Source: Chrysomallon squamiferum
Taxonomy: Eukaryota > Mollusca > Gastropoda > Neomphalida > Peltospiridae
NCBI GenBank assembly: GCA_012295275.1
Contig: CM022670.1
Coordinates: forward strand, 8,044,712 to 8,108,711
Length of the DNA stretch: 64,000 bases
Reading direction: 5' to 3'
Shown here: piece after piece, positions 1 to 13,800 of the stretch
Layout: each line of letters begins with the position of its first letter
Numbering within the stretch: position 1 is the stretch's first letter
Notes under the pieces: generated by a model
What the model was told of the DNA's origin: nothing
What the model saw: the letters and a program-made list of their open reading frames with translations, nothing else
The model's database searches: none
Position numbers and translations under genes: made by a program

Positions 1-3000
1 TCAGAAAGAGTGAAGTAAAAGGAAAAAACAATCAGTGTTTATGTTATCTGGTTTTTAATCTTCACCTGCGGTACTAGAGTATATAACTTTTAATTTTTTA
101 AATTTTATTTCATGTGTGTGTTTGTGTGTGGGTGTTAGATGTTTTTTTGTTGTTTTTTGCATGTGTTGATGAATATGTGTTAATTAGTTTATATATTGTA
201 ATCAATGTGATTTTTCCCTCCCTCCCTCTCTTTCCCTCCCTCCCTCCCTCTGACAGACTCACGCACATACTTTTTCTCTCTCTTCTCTACTTTCACCTCC
301 TCATATTAGCCTTATGAGATATGTGCTGCATTTGGATTGAGAAATAAATGAGAAGTGACATTCTCTGAATCAATTACAGGCCCAATTATTTCCAAACTAG
401 CTGTCTGGAGGCTCTGTCCTTCCAGTCCAGTGCATATAAAAACTCAAACAGTCTAGACTTGGGGATAAAAACTTGATCATCACATCCCGTCAAGATTCAA
501 ATGATGCTGCTGTGACATTAATGGATGGAAATCCTTCTTTTAATACTGTACAAGTCTATGGATGAATAAGCATTGAAATGAAGAGTACAAGCTGGATGGG
601 TCTAAATTAATTTTTGTCAGGCAAAACAAACCCCAACAGATTAATGAAAATGAGTGTTAAGATAAAAATACAAGATTTGTAGCTGTTTCTCAGTCTCAGA
701 TTTTAAGTATTTAAATACACGAAACTTATCTTGAATAATGCGAGACTATTAATGATTTATCTTTTCTGCATAACGTTTCCACATTTAATCTGTTTATTTA
801 CATATTTTGTTTATTTTAGAACCTTTTATTTCTTTCTTTTTTTTTTTGGCCTTATTTATTTATTTATTTTAATTAAGTTCCAATTCTTTAATTAAGGATA
901 TTAAGAATTTCTATTCTTCTTTTCTTTTTTTAAAAAACAAACAAATCTAGGTTAACATTTACTGAGCATACGCAAGCAAATTTAATGGTAAAATGACAGT
1001 TACTTTAATTCATTATTGGAATTTCAATATCTTTATATCTAAAACAGTTAGGAAACTAATACTAAGTGCAACATCATTATATTTCAGGATATTTTTCACA
1101 TTCCTGCTCTAAAATTACATATTTTCTATTCACAATGAAGACCTCTTCCTACTGAGAATCACAAAATGCCACAAGTCAGATTCATAAAGCAAATACAGTT
1201 TAATTGAAACTATTGCCTTCTGAAGAATTGTCAGATGTCATTTTCTTTAATTCCTGTTAAGAAAAAGAAGTCTAAAGTGACTGACATTTAAATGTCAGCC
1301 TAGTTCAAGTAATAGTAAAAGCTGTTAGTGACTTAGTCAGTCATCCACGCACTAAGTACTTTGTGAGATGATCACAAGAACGTGGTAGTAGGTGACACAA
1401 ACTTGAGAGGACAGAGGGAAAAAAAAGAAGAAAAAAAAGAGGATAAAAACAACAAACCAAAAAATGTTTTCACACTGGTGTCAGTTGACACATAATTAAC
1501 AAAATTTCATTTCACATCACAACCATCTACATCAACATAGAGAAGAAAAAAAAAAAATTAAAAATTCTGAGTAGGCGATCATGAAACACATTTATCTGTT
1601 TTAGTGAAACAAGATACAGTTCTAAACTTGTAATCTGGAACTGTCGAATTGGTTATTATTGATCAGGAGCGACATGGTCAATAAACATGCCACAGAAACA
1701 TCGAGGATGTCACACGTAACTTGACTTAGAATAAATCTAGTACAAATCTATTACCCAATTCCAGCAGTGTTACCAATTTATGTCATCACAGACTCTGCTG
1801 ATACTAAAACCATTATTTATGTAAGGTTTTTTTTAGTTTTAAAATCATCTTTAAAACAAATGCAGAATAAATCTATATTCTCGCAGAACATTGCAGATAA
1901 CAAATGAATGATAGAAAAATTTCCCCAAACAGATAAAGAAGAAATCTGTAATAATCTATTAATAATGATATCACAAATTACAAATGAATCATGAAATATT
2001 TAGTAATGGAAAACTAGAAATTAATGAGGAAAATAAATCTCTTTATTATTTAAAATAATTTTTTTTTTCTTTTCTTAATTAAATATAAATTAATCTCATT
2101 TTAATTTAACTATAAATTGATCTAACATTAATTAAAAATATATTTCTTTCACCTTAACTACAAATTTATTTCATCTTAATAAGAAATAAATTATTAACTT
2201 GCCTTTATTAAATATAAATTTCTTTCACCATAATTAAATTTATCTCATTTTAATAATAATAATAAAATTTCTCACCGTAATTATAAATAAATTTCAGAAA
2301 TAATCTCACATTTTGAAAATAAATTCTCACATAAAACAAAACTGAAAAAAAAAAAAAAAAAAGAAAAAGAAAAAAACTTTTGTCACACATTTGAAACAAC
2401 AAAAAAAACATTTCTTTTACACGTTTAACGCCAGAGTCTCACACTCTCATTACGAAACAGATACTGTTGCGTAAAGCTGAAATTTTCCACCAGCAAGTAG
2501 GAAGCAATTTAATTTGTTTAGCCATGTTCTGTCAGTGTGAATAGCAGATAATTACTGAAGTAGGCACAATCCACTTAGCGGAAAACCATTCTCAAGTGTA
2601 CACGTTCAACTGAGAAAACCTCTCGTCAGCTAAATATTTTATTAATCTGTGACTGCAAAATATGTGATCTGAATTGTGTAATGAATTGCTATTTTTGTTG
2701 TTGTTCAAATAATCTGTACATTTCCTTGTATGATGTAAGAAATTTAAAAAATGAAATGACGAAGAAAGTAGAAGACTGTACACATATTTGTGTGTGTGCA
2801 TGTGTATAAAAATTGTATTTAACTTTGTATCAAATTTGGTAGAATAATCAACATACTGATTTACTAAAAAAAAAAAAAATTCAACATACTGGTTAGTGTG
2901 TTAGTGTCTATGTGTGTATGTGTGTGTGTGTGTGTGTGTGTCTGGGCATGTGAGTGCATGTGTACATGTGTATTTATATAGTATATTTAACCTATCCTGA

Positions 3001-4204
3001 CCAATTTGATTCAAATAATTAATATACCAGCTTATTAATTAAAATAATATTAAACTGTACAAGAATATTTTTATATTACATATAAGAAATGAAACGTCAT
3101 AAAATATAATTAAGATATTAGAAATCTAATAACATAAAGCATATTCTCTACCAAATTTCATTAATCTGAAATAATTATTTTGTTTCAGCTTTCTTCATTT
3201 TTTTTTTCTTCTTCTTCTTTTTTTTTATTAATGTAAATGCTTAAGTATTCAAGAATCAATTTTCAGTTCTGTAATGGAAAAAACATTTTCATTTAGCCTG
3301 AATCAATAAAAAAAGAATTAGAAAATGTTTCTTTCATCACAACCACAAAAGGATTAGCTTTCAGTTTCCTTTGTCAGTTGTTAAGTGTGTCAGTGGTGTA
3401 AGAAAATACCTGTAATTATTTCCTACCTGAAATACGACTTTACAAAATACCTGCAGAATTAAGATTTTGTCAAAGATTTAGTTTTTCAAAAAAAAGTAAT
3501 GTATTGGTAATAATAGATGTTTTAAAGTAAAGAACAAAAACACAAAACAAAACAAAATAGTAAACCAAAAAAAGATTAAATAAGAAAAGAAAAGAAAAAA
3601 GAAGAAAAAAAAAATAGGAAGGCAAAATTTAAAAAAAATATATATGTTTTAAATTTAAAAAAAAGAAAAGAAATGTATGAGGAGGAGGAAAAGAGAGAGA
3701 GAGAAAAAAAAAGAACAAAACAACAAAAAGTTATCAAATTAACTCAAACTTCCAAATTCCTAATTCAAGGATATCTTCATGTTGTGACTTTCCACATACA
3801 GTAAAACATACCCTGTGCAGTGAAATGAAATCAATAAAGTGAAGAGAATCAGCCATGTGTAACCATGCCAATTAAGATGTCAAACACGATATTTGGAAAT
3901 GTATAATACACCAGATAGGTTACTGCCGAGGAGAAGATAACTTTTTAATGTCTCAGGCAAGTTACTTAATTTGTCAGATCTGCTATCGGAGAAAACAGAG
4001 AGAACAGGTATAAACCTGCTAACATTTCACAAATGTGTTAAACTGTAACTCTTGTGTCTGACTTTTATTAAAATATTCCACGAGTTAATGGGAAAAACGA
4101 ATAATAATTAACTGTAAGATAAGAATTACAAATGTGAAATGTATACATCTATGTAAACACTCCACAGAGCTTTGTCTTACCGCAATTAACATACAACTAA
4201 TGTT

Positions 4205-4310
4205 TTTGTCTAGACACACACACTCACTCAAATAACACACACACACACACATTCACTCACTCACTCACTCACACACACTCACACATATACACATACACAC
4301 ACATACACTA
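4205..4310. repeat. degenerate CA/CACT tract
   Basis: CA runs mixed with CACT units, in intron 10. Confidence 0.88.
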
Positions 4311-4649
4311 AACACTCTAAGAGATACACAATCCCATGTAAATTATCTATTAACAAAAAAAAAAAAGGAAAAAAAAAGAGAGAGATAGAAACTGAACAAA
4401 AAAAGATACTGTCAGTCATAATTATATTTGTTAAGCAGTGAATTTTTATGTTATCAGTAGTTTTAAAATATCAGACCAGAAAACATGCAAGGAAATAAAC
4501 AACTGAGTTTTCATATGTCGGACCACCCACAAACTGGGAATATACTGTACTGAAATTAAACACTGATTTAAATACTATATTCATAATAAATATTTGATAG
4601 CATAATAAATAATATAAAAATAATTACATATCTACACTTATCGAACAAT

Positions 4650-4725
4650 TTTTTTTTTTTTTTTTTTTTTAGTTTCATATATATATATATATATATATAT
4701 AGGGGGTTTTTTTAGGGGGGGGGTT
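4650..4725. repeat. T-run, TA repeat and G-runs
   Basis: About 22 T, then about 11 AT units, then G5-T7-A-G9. On the minus strand this gives two C-runs. In intron 10. Confidence 0.93.
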
Positions 4726-5953
4726 GAGGAAATTTTAATAGTAAATGCTACCAACTGTTGATCTTTGGATGGAAATGAAAAAAAAAAGTAATATGATTTA
4801 GTCAAGTAAATATGTCTCAAGTGAGATAACAAACTTATTTTATTTTTCTGTACTCTCAGAGGATTATAAAGGACATGTAAAAACTAGTTAAATTAGTTTA
4901 TAGGGTACTGACTGTGATCTACACTTTCTCATATTAGTGCTCTACCAGCAATCTGCAGTCAGTTCTACTTCACTGTTATCAGCCTAACCTCATGAGGTCG
5001 TGGCACACTTTTCATTATTATAGATAGGTTCATGGTTTCAAATAATCTTATTAATGCCATGAATACAGAACTGATATTCATTTCAAATGAAAAATACTCA
5101 TAAAAGTGCACTAAAATGGGGAATTTTAATAATAACATTTTTATTGGTGAAAGAATAAAAATTTAAAATGGTAAAATAAAAAGGAATATTTGTATGTCTA
5201 GATATATAAATATGCAGATATTTGAATTCTGTGTTCATGTAGGTGTATGAGTGAGAAGAGGGAAAGACACAGATTATGTTTGGAGATATGAATACATGCA
5301 TGTGTGTAACCAGGTGTGTATGTACAGTTCAGATAGCAATGAATGTAAGGTTTGGCTTGACACTGAGTGCATTTCCTCAATACTGAGATCTTGGCATGGA
5401 ATGTTTTATGTAAACAATACTATATGTTTGTTTTGAAATGTTCTTGTAACATTAAGCATTTTATGAAATATGTTTCCATTTATACCGTTTTATGCTTGTT
5501 TCTAAACATCTACAATGCATTTGGAACTGGAAAAAAACTTCTTCTCTCTTTCCCAACTGTTTATTTAATCTTTTAGTTGTCAGCATCAGAAAAACAAACA
5601 TGATGAATGTTTGACAATTAAGTGTAATTCTACATCAGTTCTAACAGTGTTTGTTGCCTTTTAAAATAATACTAATAAAAGATAGTAATAATAATAATAA
5701 TAAAAACAAAAATAATAATAAATAATCTAATACAAAAATTCTCATTAATAAGTCTTATTAAATATTATTATTATTATTATTAAAAAAATATTTTGTAATA
5801 TATCTAATCTTCCTAATTAGAATATAAACCATAATTATTTTTTCAGAATACATAAATGACTTCAAGCATTGTAATAAATATACATTTAAATGAACACTTT
5901 ATACATACTTAAGCCTGCACACACACACACACACTCAGTCACACCCACACTGA

Positions 5954-6126
<173 letters not shown>

Positions 6127-6572
6127 CCACGCACAAATGGGTGAATCTGATCATGATAAATATGTCCATTATAAATATTACAATACACCACCACAACACC
6201 AATACTCTCTATCATTTCACCTAATCATGCACGGTCAATTATTTATGTAATTAATTATGCTTCAGTAGATGAATAGGCTATCTATTCAGTGCAGACTGCA
6301 TGCATGCTAGTGACAACATCGTCGTTGCCACTGTGTTGTTTCACGTGATTAGTCATATTACTGCTGCCTGCACAGAACAGTGTCTTTTTTCTAACAACAA
6401 TTTAATAACACATCCGAGAAACGATAATATTCAACAACACGACTTGGCCCATAGGCTCAACATGGTCAATGGACTTCAGTGAATTGTGCGCCATAATAAC
6501 TGATTGATAGAGAATTAAATTAGTCAATACGATGGAATCTAATTAGCCTACAGGTTTCTGAAAAGGAAGAGA

Positions 6573-6660
6573 GGAGGAGGAAGAAGAAGAAGAAGAAGAA
6601 GAAGAAAGGAGAAATGAAACAGATAAATGACAATAAAAAAAAAAAAAAAAAAAAAAAAAA
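6573..6660. repeat. GAA-rich tract and A-run
   Basis: About eight GAA units (to 6605) and, 27 bases later, about 28 A. It lies about 170 bases downstream of exon 10. Confidence 0.93.
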
Positions 6661-6827
6661 GAAAAAGAAATCAAAAACGTATGTAATCATACAAATAAAA
6701 CTGTCTAAGTAAGTTGTGTTTGGATCCACGCCAATAGGGAAGTTCTCCACGCAAAAAGCTTTCTCTCGTAGTTTATCGACCAAAAATAAAGATAAATTTA
6801 AGTTGTCATACCGACTGCCAAACTTAC

Positions 6828-6886
6828 CTCTTGCCCACAGCATTCATAGGAGATTTCCGTCCCGCCGTCTGACATTCGGGTGGAGG
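6828..6886 (-). CDS. AFF4-like: AFF exon 10: last exon visible in the window
   Basis: This 59-nt exon has acceptor GTTTTCTCTTCAG and donor GAG|GTAAGT, both close to consensus. It enters in phase 0 and encodes PPPECQTAGRKSPMNAVGK plus two bases. It is GC-richer than its surroundings. The proline start and the SP site fit the variable stretch after the acidic serine motif, but there is no specific similarity. The next exon must begin with one base to complete Arg or Ser. No convincing candidate is seen between here and the left edge. Confidence 0.75.
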
Positions 6887-8945
6887 CTGAAGAGAAAACA
6901 AGAAAGATTTTTCATTTTGTACGAGCATTCCCAGTAATAAAATCCAGTGTTTTACTTCTCGTTTTGTTGCTTTTTTCACTCTACTTCTCCAAGGCTATAA
7001 TCTTTTCAGTGTTGCTGCCTTTTCAAACACTCATTTCCCTGCTAAAAATATGAGATTTGGGTCGTCCTATTTTCCTCTCGAGGGGTGATGGGTGACTGTA
7101 GGAAAAATATCATCGGCAATGTTTATTGCATGCTGGTTTCAGCCTAACAGTAAATAGAGCATATCGGAATTAAACAAAGCAACCCTGTTGGAATTTTGGT
7201 TATGCCAGAGTGTATCAGGCTTTCTGCTTTCTGTTTGACAAGGACGTTTTTACCAATATGTTCCAGTGGAGACGAGGCATTGAAACAAGTGCCCGTCTAG
7301 GCCATTTATTATTACTTTGAAAACTGACAAAGGAATTTATTCTCTTAATGCAGTGCTGCATGCTCAGACTGGACAAAAGCCGTGTCTGTCTCAACAGGTC
7401 ACTGTTTGATTGTGTAAACATAAACACATTTAACCCAATTTAAAGCCAAAAAAAAAAAAATAAATGTAAATAAATAAACAAATTAAAAACTGATCCGAAT
7501 GTCTGTATTTATTATAATAAGGAACCTGTACGTGAATAATTCACTTAACATAAAAAAGGTTTTATTTTGTCAGATTATGATTTGTAATATTGATTACGTG
7601 GGGTGCTTTTTGATGGTTAATTTAATTCAAAATGTTTTCTTTGTGTTATTATTCAATATATCTGTGTGTGGGTGTGTATGTACATGCATGTGTGCACACA
7701 CACACACACACCACAACATATTTATATATATACATGACAAACAATTGTAAACAGACATAAAATAAACATTAATTCATTACAACATTTATAATGTACAACT
7801 GTTTACAATTTCATTAATTTCTTTCAGGTAGTAAGTTTTAACATCCCAGTGAAAGCTTAAAATACTACAGCCATACATAAATCAAAAAACTTAGTAACCC
7901 AAATAAAGAAAAGATAATTACATTATCCCTAACATTTTTTTTTTTTAACTCCAGAATATCTTTTTTATAAATTAACAAAGATTTAAAAATGTTTAATTTT
8001 AATATTTTGAAATTGTAATAAGGTATAAAAATCAATAAAATAAAATTTAAAATAAAAATTAATATATATATATATTACAACAAAACTAAAGGATTTAAAG
8101 TAGCCAAACCTCTTAAAATCTTCATCATTATCATTTGCAATGGAAAATATCAGTGTTTGTGATCATTTTTTCAACATGATTAAAAAAATAATAACAAAAT
8201 TAAAAAAAAAACATTTTTACATTAGTAATAAGCCAAACATGCTAAGATTAACTTGAAAGTGGCATAATAAAACATTAATTTTTCTTTACATTTCATTATT
8301 AACCTTTTTTATAAAGGTGTTACAATTTTGATTTATTTATTTATTTGTTTTTTTAATAAAAAAATATATATATATATATTTTTTTAATAAATGCACATAA
8401 ATAAACAGACCTAAAAATAGTTCTGAAATAGATCTTAAATTATCCCAAGCTCATAAAATATTCAAAAAGCATAAACGATTTCAACCTCTTGGGTATCTGC
8501 ATTTTGTGTTTGTTTTTTAAACATTTTTTTTCAATGTTTATTTCTTTTTTAAATGCAGGTTATAAAACTTGACTAGGGTACAGAAATGAAGAAGAAAGCC
8601 TATGCAGCTAGTGACATCTTAAAATTATTCGAAAATTACTTTAAAAAAAATTATGATATATTTTCACATAATGTAAATAAAAACAGAAGTAAAAAAAAAA
8701 AAAAACAATAAAAAAAATAATAATAAAATAAAATTTAAATAAATTAAAAAGTATGAAATAAAATAAAAATACTAAATAATAACAAAAACGAATTAAAAAA
8801 ATATATATATATAAAACTAAAAAAAGATAAATTTAAATACTATGAAAATCAAATGAAATATAACTTACACTATACATGTACTTATCAAGACTGTCATACT
8901 GACATACAAGTGTATACTCATGAACAAAAGAAACTCAAATTTTAC
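6887..8945 (-). other. AFF intron 9
   Basis: About 2.1 kb. The part next to exon 10 (6990-7430) is less AT-rich than average but has no coding signature. The rest is A/T-rich with a short GT/CA tract (7660-7712) and a palindromic TA core flanked by A-runs and T-runs (8352-8390). Confidence 0.75.
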
Positions 8946-8997
8946 CTGCTCTGTTTCACTGTCATCACTGCTGATAACCAAGTCACGACTTAATGAA
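8946..8997 (-). CDS. AFF4-like: AFF exon 9: acidic serine motif DLVISSDDSETEQ
   Basis: This 52-nt exon has acceptor CTCTTTTTTTCAG and donor CAG|GTAAAA. After completing a split codon it encodes SLSRDLVISSDDSETEQ. AFF4 has SMLKDDLKLSSSEDSDGEQ and AFF1 has SMLEDDLQLSDSEDSDSEQ at this position, so the match is strong and in the expected order. The serines in acidic context are typical CK2-type sites (family inference). The motif opens the acidic serine-rich region, which must continue in exons beyond the left edge. Confidence 0.92.
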
Positions 8998-9829
8998 CTG
9001 AAAAAAAGAGACAATAAAATTAAATTTATTAAACCACATGTTAATATTAGCACCATTTTTAAAGTGTGTTAGTGACACTTAAATATGAAGAGTGTGGACA
9101 AACTGACATCTTGTAAACAATGCATACAACAGTATTTATAAAATAATAATATTAATAATAATAATAAAAATAAAATTAAAAAATTACAGAATATGAACAT
9201 GTATCTGACAGGTGAGAATATATCTTGAGGTTAAGTGTTGCTGTATTATGTTTATTATTATTTTTTTAATTTTAAATTGAACTTGGTGTACATAGAGAAG
9301 AATAATTTATATTACAAATAAAAATAAGAACATTTGGTTACAGAGGAGACAAAAGATTTTATTTAGTGTATTTATAATCTGAACAAAGAACAACGTTAAA
9401 TAAATTTTAAAAGTTAATAAAAACAATTTTAAAAAGTGTGTTATCTGTGAAACTTTTATAAGAATATGCATAAACATACATATTTGTATACGTATATTCA
9501 ATTTCATTTTTATAAACATGCACACACTTTCTATCTTCACAAGCTATCTGTGAAAATGAATGTAACCAACACCACAGAACAAGCCTTTGTTTTCAACATG
9601 AAACTCTAGCCTCATAAAGTTAAAAAAAAAAGAAAGAAAAAAAAGTAGTATAGCCATGAAAGCAAACATCATAAACCTTACTTGACACAAACAGGTTTGA
9701 ACAAAGCTACATGGCCATGAAAGCTTTACAGTGATTCCTGTTAAATGTCAGATATAATAGAAATAAGCTGATAATCATAAAAAGTGCTGTCAGGAACCAT
9801 AGAAGGTTATGAATTATGATGTCTGATTT

Positions 9830-10200
9830 ATTAACTATCAGTGATTAGTAATGTCTGTATATAACTTATGTAATGATCAATGGGAAAATTGGATATGTAA
9901 TTATTAACTTTGTGTAATAAATATGGTCTGTTATATAACTTATGATCACTGGACTGTTAAATATACATTAACTATGTATTGTATTTACTATATATTATGT
10001 TCACAGATATTAATTATATGTCATTTACAACTAATTATTATGTAATACATTTATGATCACAGGATTGGGTGTATATTAACTAAGCATATCAATGATGTAG
10101 TTACACATGTAGGTACACATGTTAATTAAGTGTAATATATAACTAATTATTATGCAGTATAGTTATGATCAGTGGATAATTAGAGTAGATAATAATTTAT
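9830..10200. repeat. decayed tandem repeat, long irregular unit
   Basis: TATGATCAC or TATGATCAGTGG-like segments recur near 9941, 10052 and 10166 (about 112 bp apart), with a variant near 9873, each followed by TTAAC or TAATTA-rich sequence. Divergence is high, so unit boundaries are uncertain. Confidence 0.5.
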
Positions 10201-10664
10201 TTACTATTTCAAACACATTAAAGATTTCTATGCATGTACTATCTCTGAATTTACAAGTATTTATTAGCTGCAGTATATCAGTGATTATTAATAATGTGTA
10301 CATGTTTGTGTATGACTGTCTGTCTGTCTGAAGTGTGTGTGTGTGCTCACACTTGCTTAATGATGTTCATGTTTTATAATAAGTATTAATTTGAAAAAAT
10401 TTATATTAAAAATTTAATAGTGGTACATAAAATATGCCATATGTTATATGTGTTTATCTGAATTGTAAAATACATATTAAACATGTATAATAAAGAGTTA
10501 AATATTTATGCATATTAAACACGTATAAATACTGTCTTCCATAAAAATAAGTTATGACCATGCATAATGTATGTTTTATGTTTTTATTAACTGTATACAT
10601 GAAGTTGATGCATGTGTATCTTTGTGTCTGTGTGTGCATGCATATTAAATCTGTATACTATATA

Positions 10665-10668
<4 letters not shown>

Positions 10669-10695
<27 letters not shown>

Positions 10696-10722
10696 CTGTG
10701 TGTTCATGTGTGTCTGTGTTGA

Positions 10723-10755
<33 letters not shown>
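10669..10755. repeat. interrupted (GT)n with TA tail
   Basis: Two GT runs separated by a GT-like degenerate stretch, ending in TATATATA. In intron 8. Confidence 0.9.
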
Positions 10756-11223
10756 CACTGTGTTAACATATAATGCCCACTGGTATGTAATATGATTCTG
10801 TATCAAACGGTAAATAAACTGAACTGAACTGTCCGATAATCAATATGTAAACATTCTGGCAACAGAGTGGAAGAAAACAAAGCTACTTAAAACATGTGTT
10901 ACTCTCATTAACTAGAATTACAGTATCTCAGTATCTGGGAGGAATGGGGAAATAACACATTTGATGTATTACTAGTCAATCAATACTTTTAACACGACAT
11001 CAATTTTATCTCACCTAACTGAGATACAAGTAGTGCATAATGAAAGAAATAAATTTCAAATCATTTTTTTTTTTTTTTTTAACCTTAAAGATGATATTCA
11101 TGTGTCAGCTCCAAGGCTCGGTTTTGTAATTAAGCAGCCAAGAATTTAATTAATTATTATTATTAAATTTTTAATTTAAAAAAAAAAAAATTGTATTTTA
11201 TTATTTTATTTTTTTTGGTTTTA

Positions 11224-11225
<2 letters not shown>

Positions 11226-11255
<30 letters not shown>
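11226..11255. repeat. (CA)n microsatellite
   Basis: 15 pure CA units in intron 8. Confidence 0.95.
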
Positions 11256-11258
<3 letters not shown>

Positions 11259-13529
11259 TTATTTACATATACACATCTATCGACTGATTGTAGAGAACGT
11301 GTATTTATGCAGTGTTTGTGGGATACTGCCTGGAAGTACTAAGGAAGACTGATCCTGTTACCTATCATATTCCAACTTACAGTACAGACACGGAAACAAC
11401 AATAATTATTAAATAGTATATTTGGAAAAAAACCACTAATAATATATATACATATATATATATATACTGCATGTATGTATGTATTCATATATCTGTCCGT
11501 GTATGCACATACATTTGTACTGATTATTATTTATTGTTATTACAATGTAAAATAGATTTCAAATTTTCATATATATTTGAAATGTATTTTAGTAGAATTT
11601 CAAAACTGCATCATTTATGTGCATTTTATTTTATTTAAAAAAAAAAAAAAAACAAAACAATAATCAACAGAATCATACCTAAACATCAAATAAACACACT
11701 GACAACAACAACAACACTAATGTTAAAAACTATAACAAAGAAATAAAAATAGAAATAAGATATAAAATGCGTTCAAAAGGATGAAGAGATGGATTTCACA
11801 ATGTGACAGCAGTGTATGTAAATGCAGGAAAACGTAACTAAAAAACGTGGGCAACAGCTGTCGAGATTAGTCTCCCAATAAAACTTTAACCCCAACTCAG
11901 TGCCGACTTCACTGCACCTACTGAGAAGACAGACATGAAAAAAATTATCCTAAATTATGTAATTTCAAAGATGTCAGGAGCAGAATACAGAGAGAATTGG
12001 TGCAAAAGACTTTGGCACCAAATGACTAGCTCACTTCTAGTGATTCCATTTTAGGAGTGAATAAAAAAAAAAAAAAGGAAACAGTATTTCTTTTTGGGGT
12101 GGTTTTTTTTTTTGTTGGTTTTTTTTGTTCTGGTTTTTGTTTTATCAGAATTTAGAAGAAGCCATATATAAAAAAATGAAGCCATATGTCTGTTGGGTTT
12201 CAAAAATTAAGTTTGTGCTGGAACTGTGCTTTCTAAGAAAAGAGACAAAAAGAAGGAAATAAATTGTATGCTTTAAAAAATAAGAAGAAGAAGAATAAGA
12301 AGTAGAAGAAGAACATAAAAACAGAAATCATTAAGGAAAGTACTGATAATAATGATAATAATAATAATAAGAAGAAGAAGAAGAAGAAATTTGTAATAAA
12401 TATTAATGCCAAATACAACAACAAAAAAAAAAAAATAATAATAAATAAAAATAAAAAAAATTGGAAATAAACCCAGCAAAACCATGACCACCTCTAACAC
12501 AGTAAACAGAGCCAACATGAGATTCATTTTAATTTATGTTGGCAGATGAGATTAAACCCATTTACACACATTAATATTCCACTCCTTCTTATACATTATA
12601 CGTTATTTAATACATCTGCAAAAAAAATCACTTATTCAATAAACTGCACAATGATTCAGTATTTATTGTTTTATTATCATTATTTAAAAAAAAAAAATTT
12701 TAAAAAATATAATAAATAAATAAAAGGACTGAATATAAATTTAATACAATTACTGTTCTTATCAAGTTCCAGAGTTCTTATGTTTAAGATTTAAAAATAA
12801 ATAAATAAATAAATATTATTATTATTATTATTTAATATTTTGAATATATTCAGGTTTATATATACTTTTATTAAGAGATGAAATAAACAATTAAAAGACA
12901 AATATAATGGATATATGTTGTGTCTGTGATGCATATTCATGTATTTTCATTTGTATGTGTAGACATTTGTATACCATGTGTACATGTATGTTTATGCAGT
13001 GTGTATGTGTTCTGTGATATATATACATGCACTTTGAGTAGGAGTATGTGTGTAAGTGAATGTATGCCCATACCATTGTATCTACTTATTTATTACCTTC
13101 TTTAGTGAATATGTATGTGAATAGATGCTATGAATAGCTCTGTACTTGTATATATGTGTCTAACAGCTGATGTATACTGATTAAAAAAAACAACCCCAAA
13201 TAACCAACATTTTGGGGGGATTTTTTTGGTTTTGTTTTGTTATAAAACAATCAATATCTATTAAATCCTTTCTAGATACTGTGGAATGTTATCAGTATTC
13301 CTACATTAACATATTAATGGTTTTTCATGAAAACTATACTATTTTCTTTTTTTGATGAAAAAAAAAAAAAAAGGAAGTAAAAGAGATAACATAATGAACA
13401 AAACCATTATTGTATTGGAAATAAAAATGGTGATAATAAATGTAGTTATGTCAGACATATACACAATACAAATTACACAAAATTGTTATTAAAGACATGA
13501 TAAAACAGTACTTAACATTGTATCAGTGA

Positions 13530-13800
13530 CCCATTTAACACATATATACCACTGGACATATGAATACCACTGGTCTATTAGATATATCTGTATTATTGGT
13601 CTGTAAAACATCAATATAATTGGTTTATTAAACATACGAGTACCACTGGTCCATTAGACGTACCAACAACACTGGTCTATTAGACACATCAATGCCATTG
13701 ATCCATTAGACATATTAATACAAGTGATTTATTTAAACTATGTCTGTAGTACTGGTCTATCAAAACATGTTAGCACCATTACTCTACCAAACACAGGACT
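13530..13800. repeat. decayed minisatellite, about 26-bp unit
   Basis: About ten diverged copies of CACTGGTCTATTAGACATATCAATAC occur in a row; CTGG or its variants recur every 25-27 bases (for example near 13568, 13594, 13619, 13645, 13670 and 13696). The array sits in intron 8. Confidence 0.75.

Noticed and set aside
4160-4180. Minus-strand splice-donor-like GCG|GTAAGA as the end of a next AFF exon
   Set aside because: The preceding sequence is AT-rich and CA-repeat, with no acceptor, open frame or acidic serine content.
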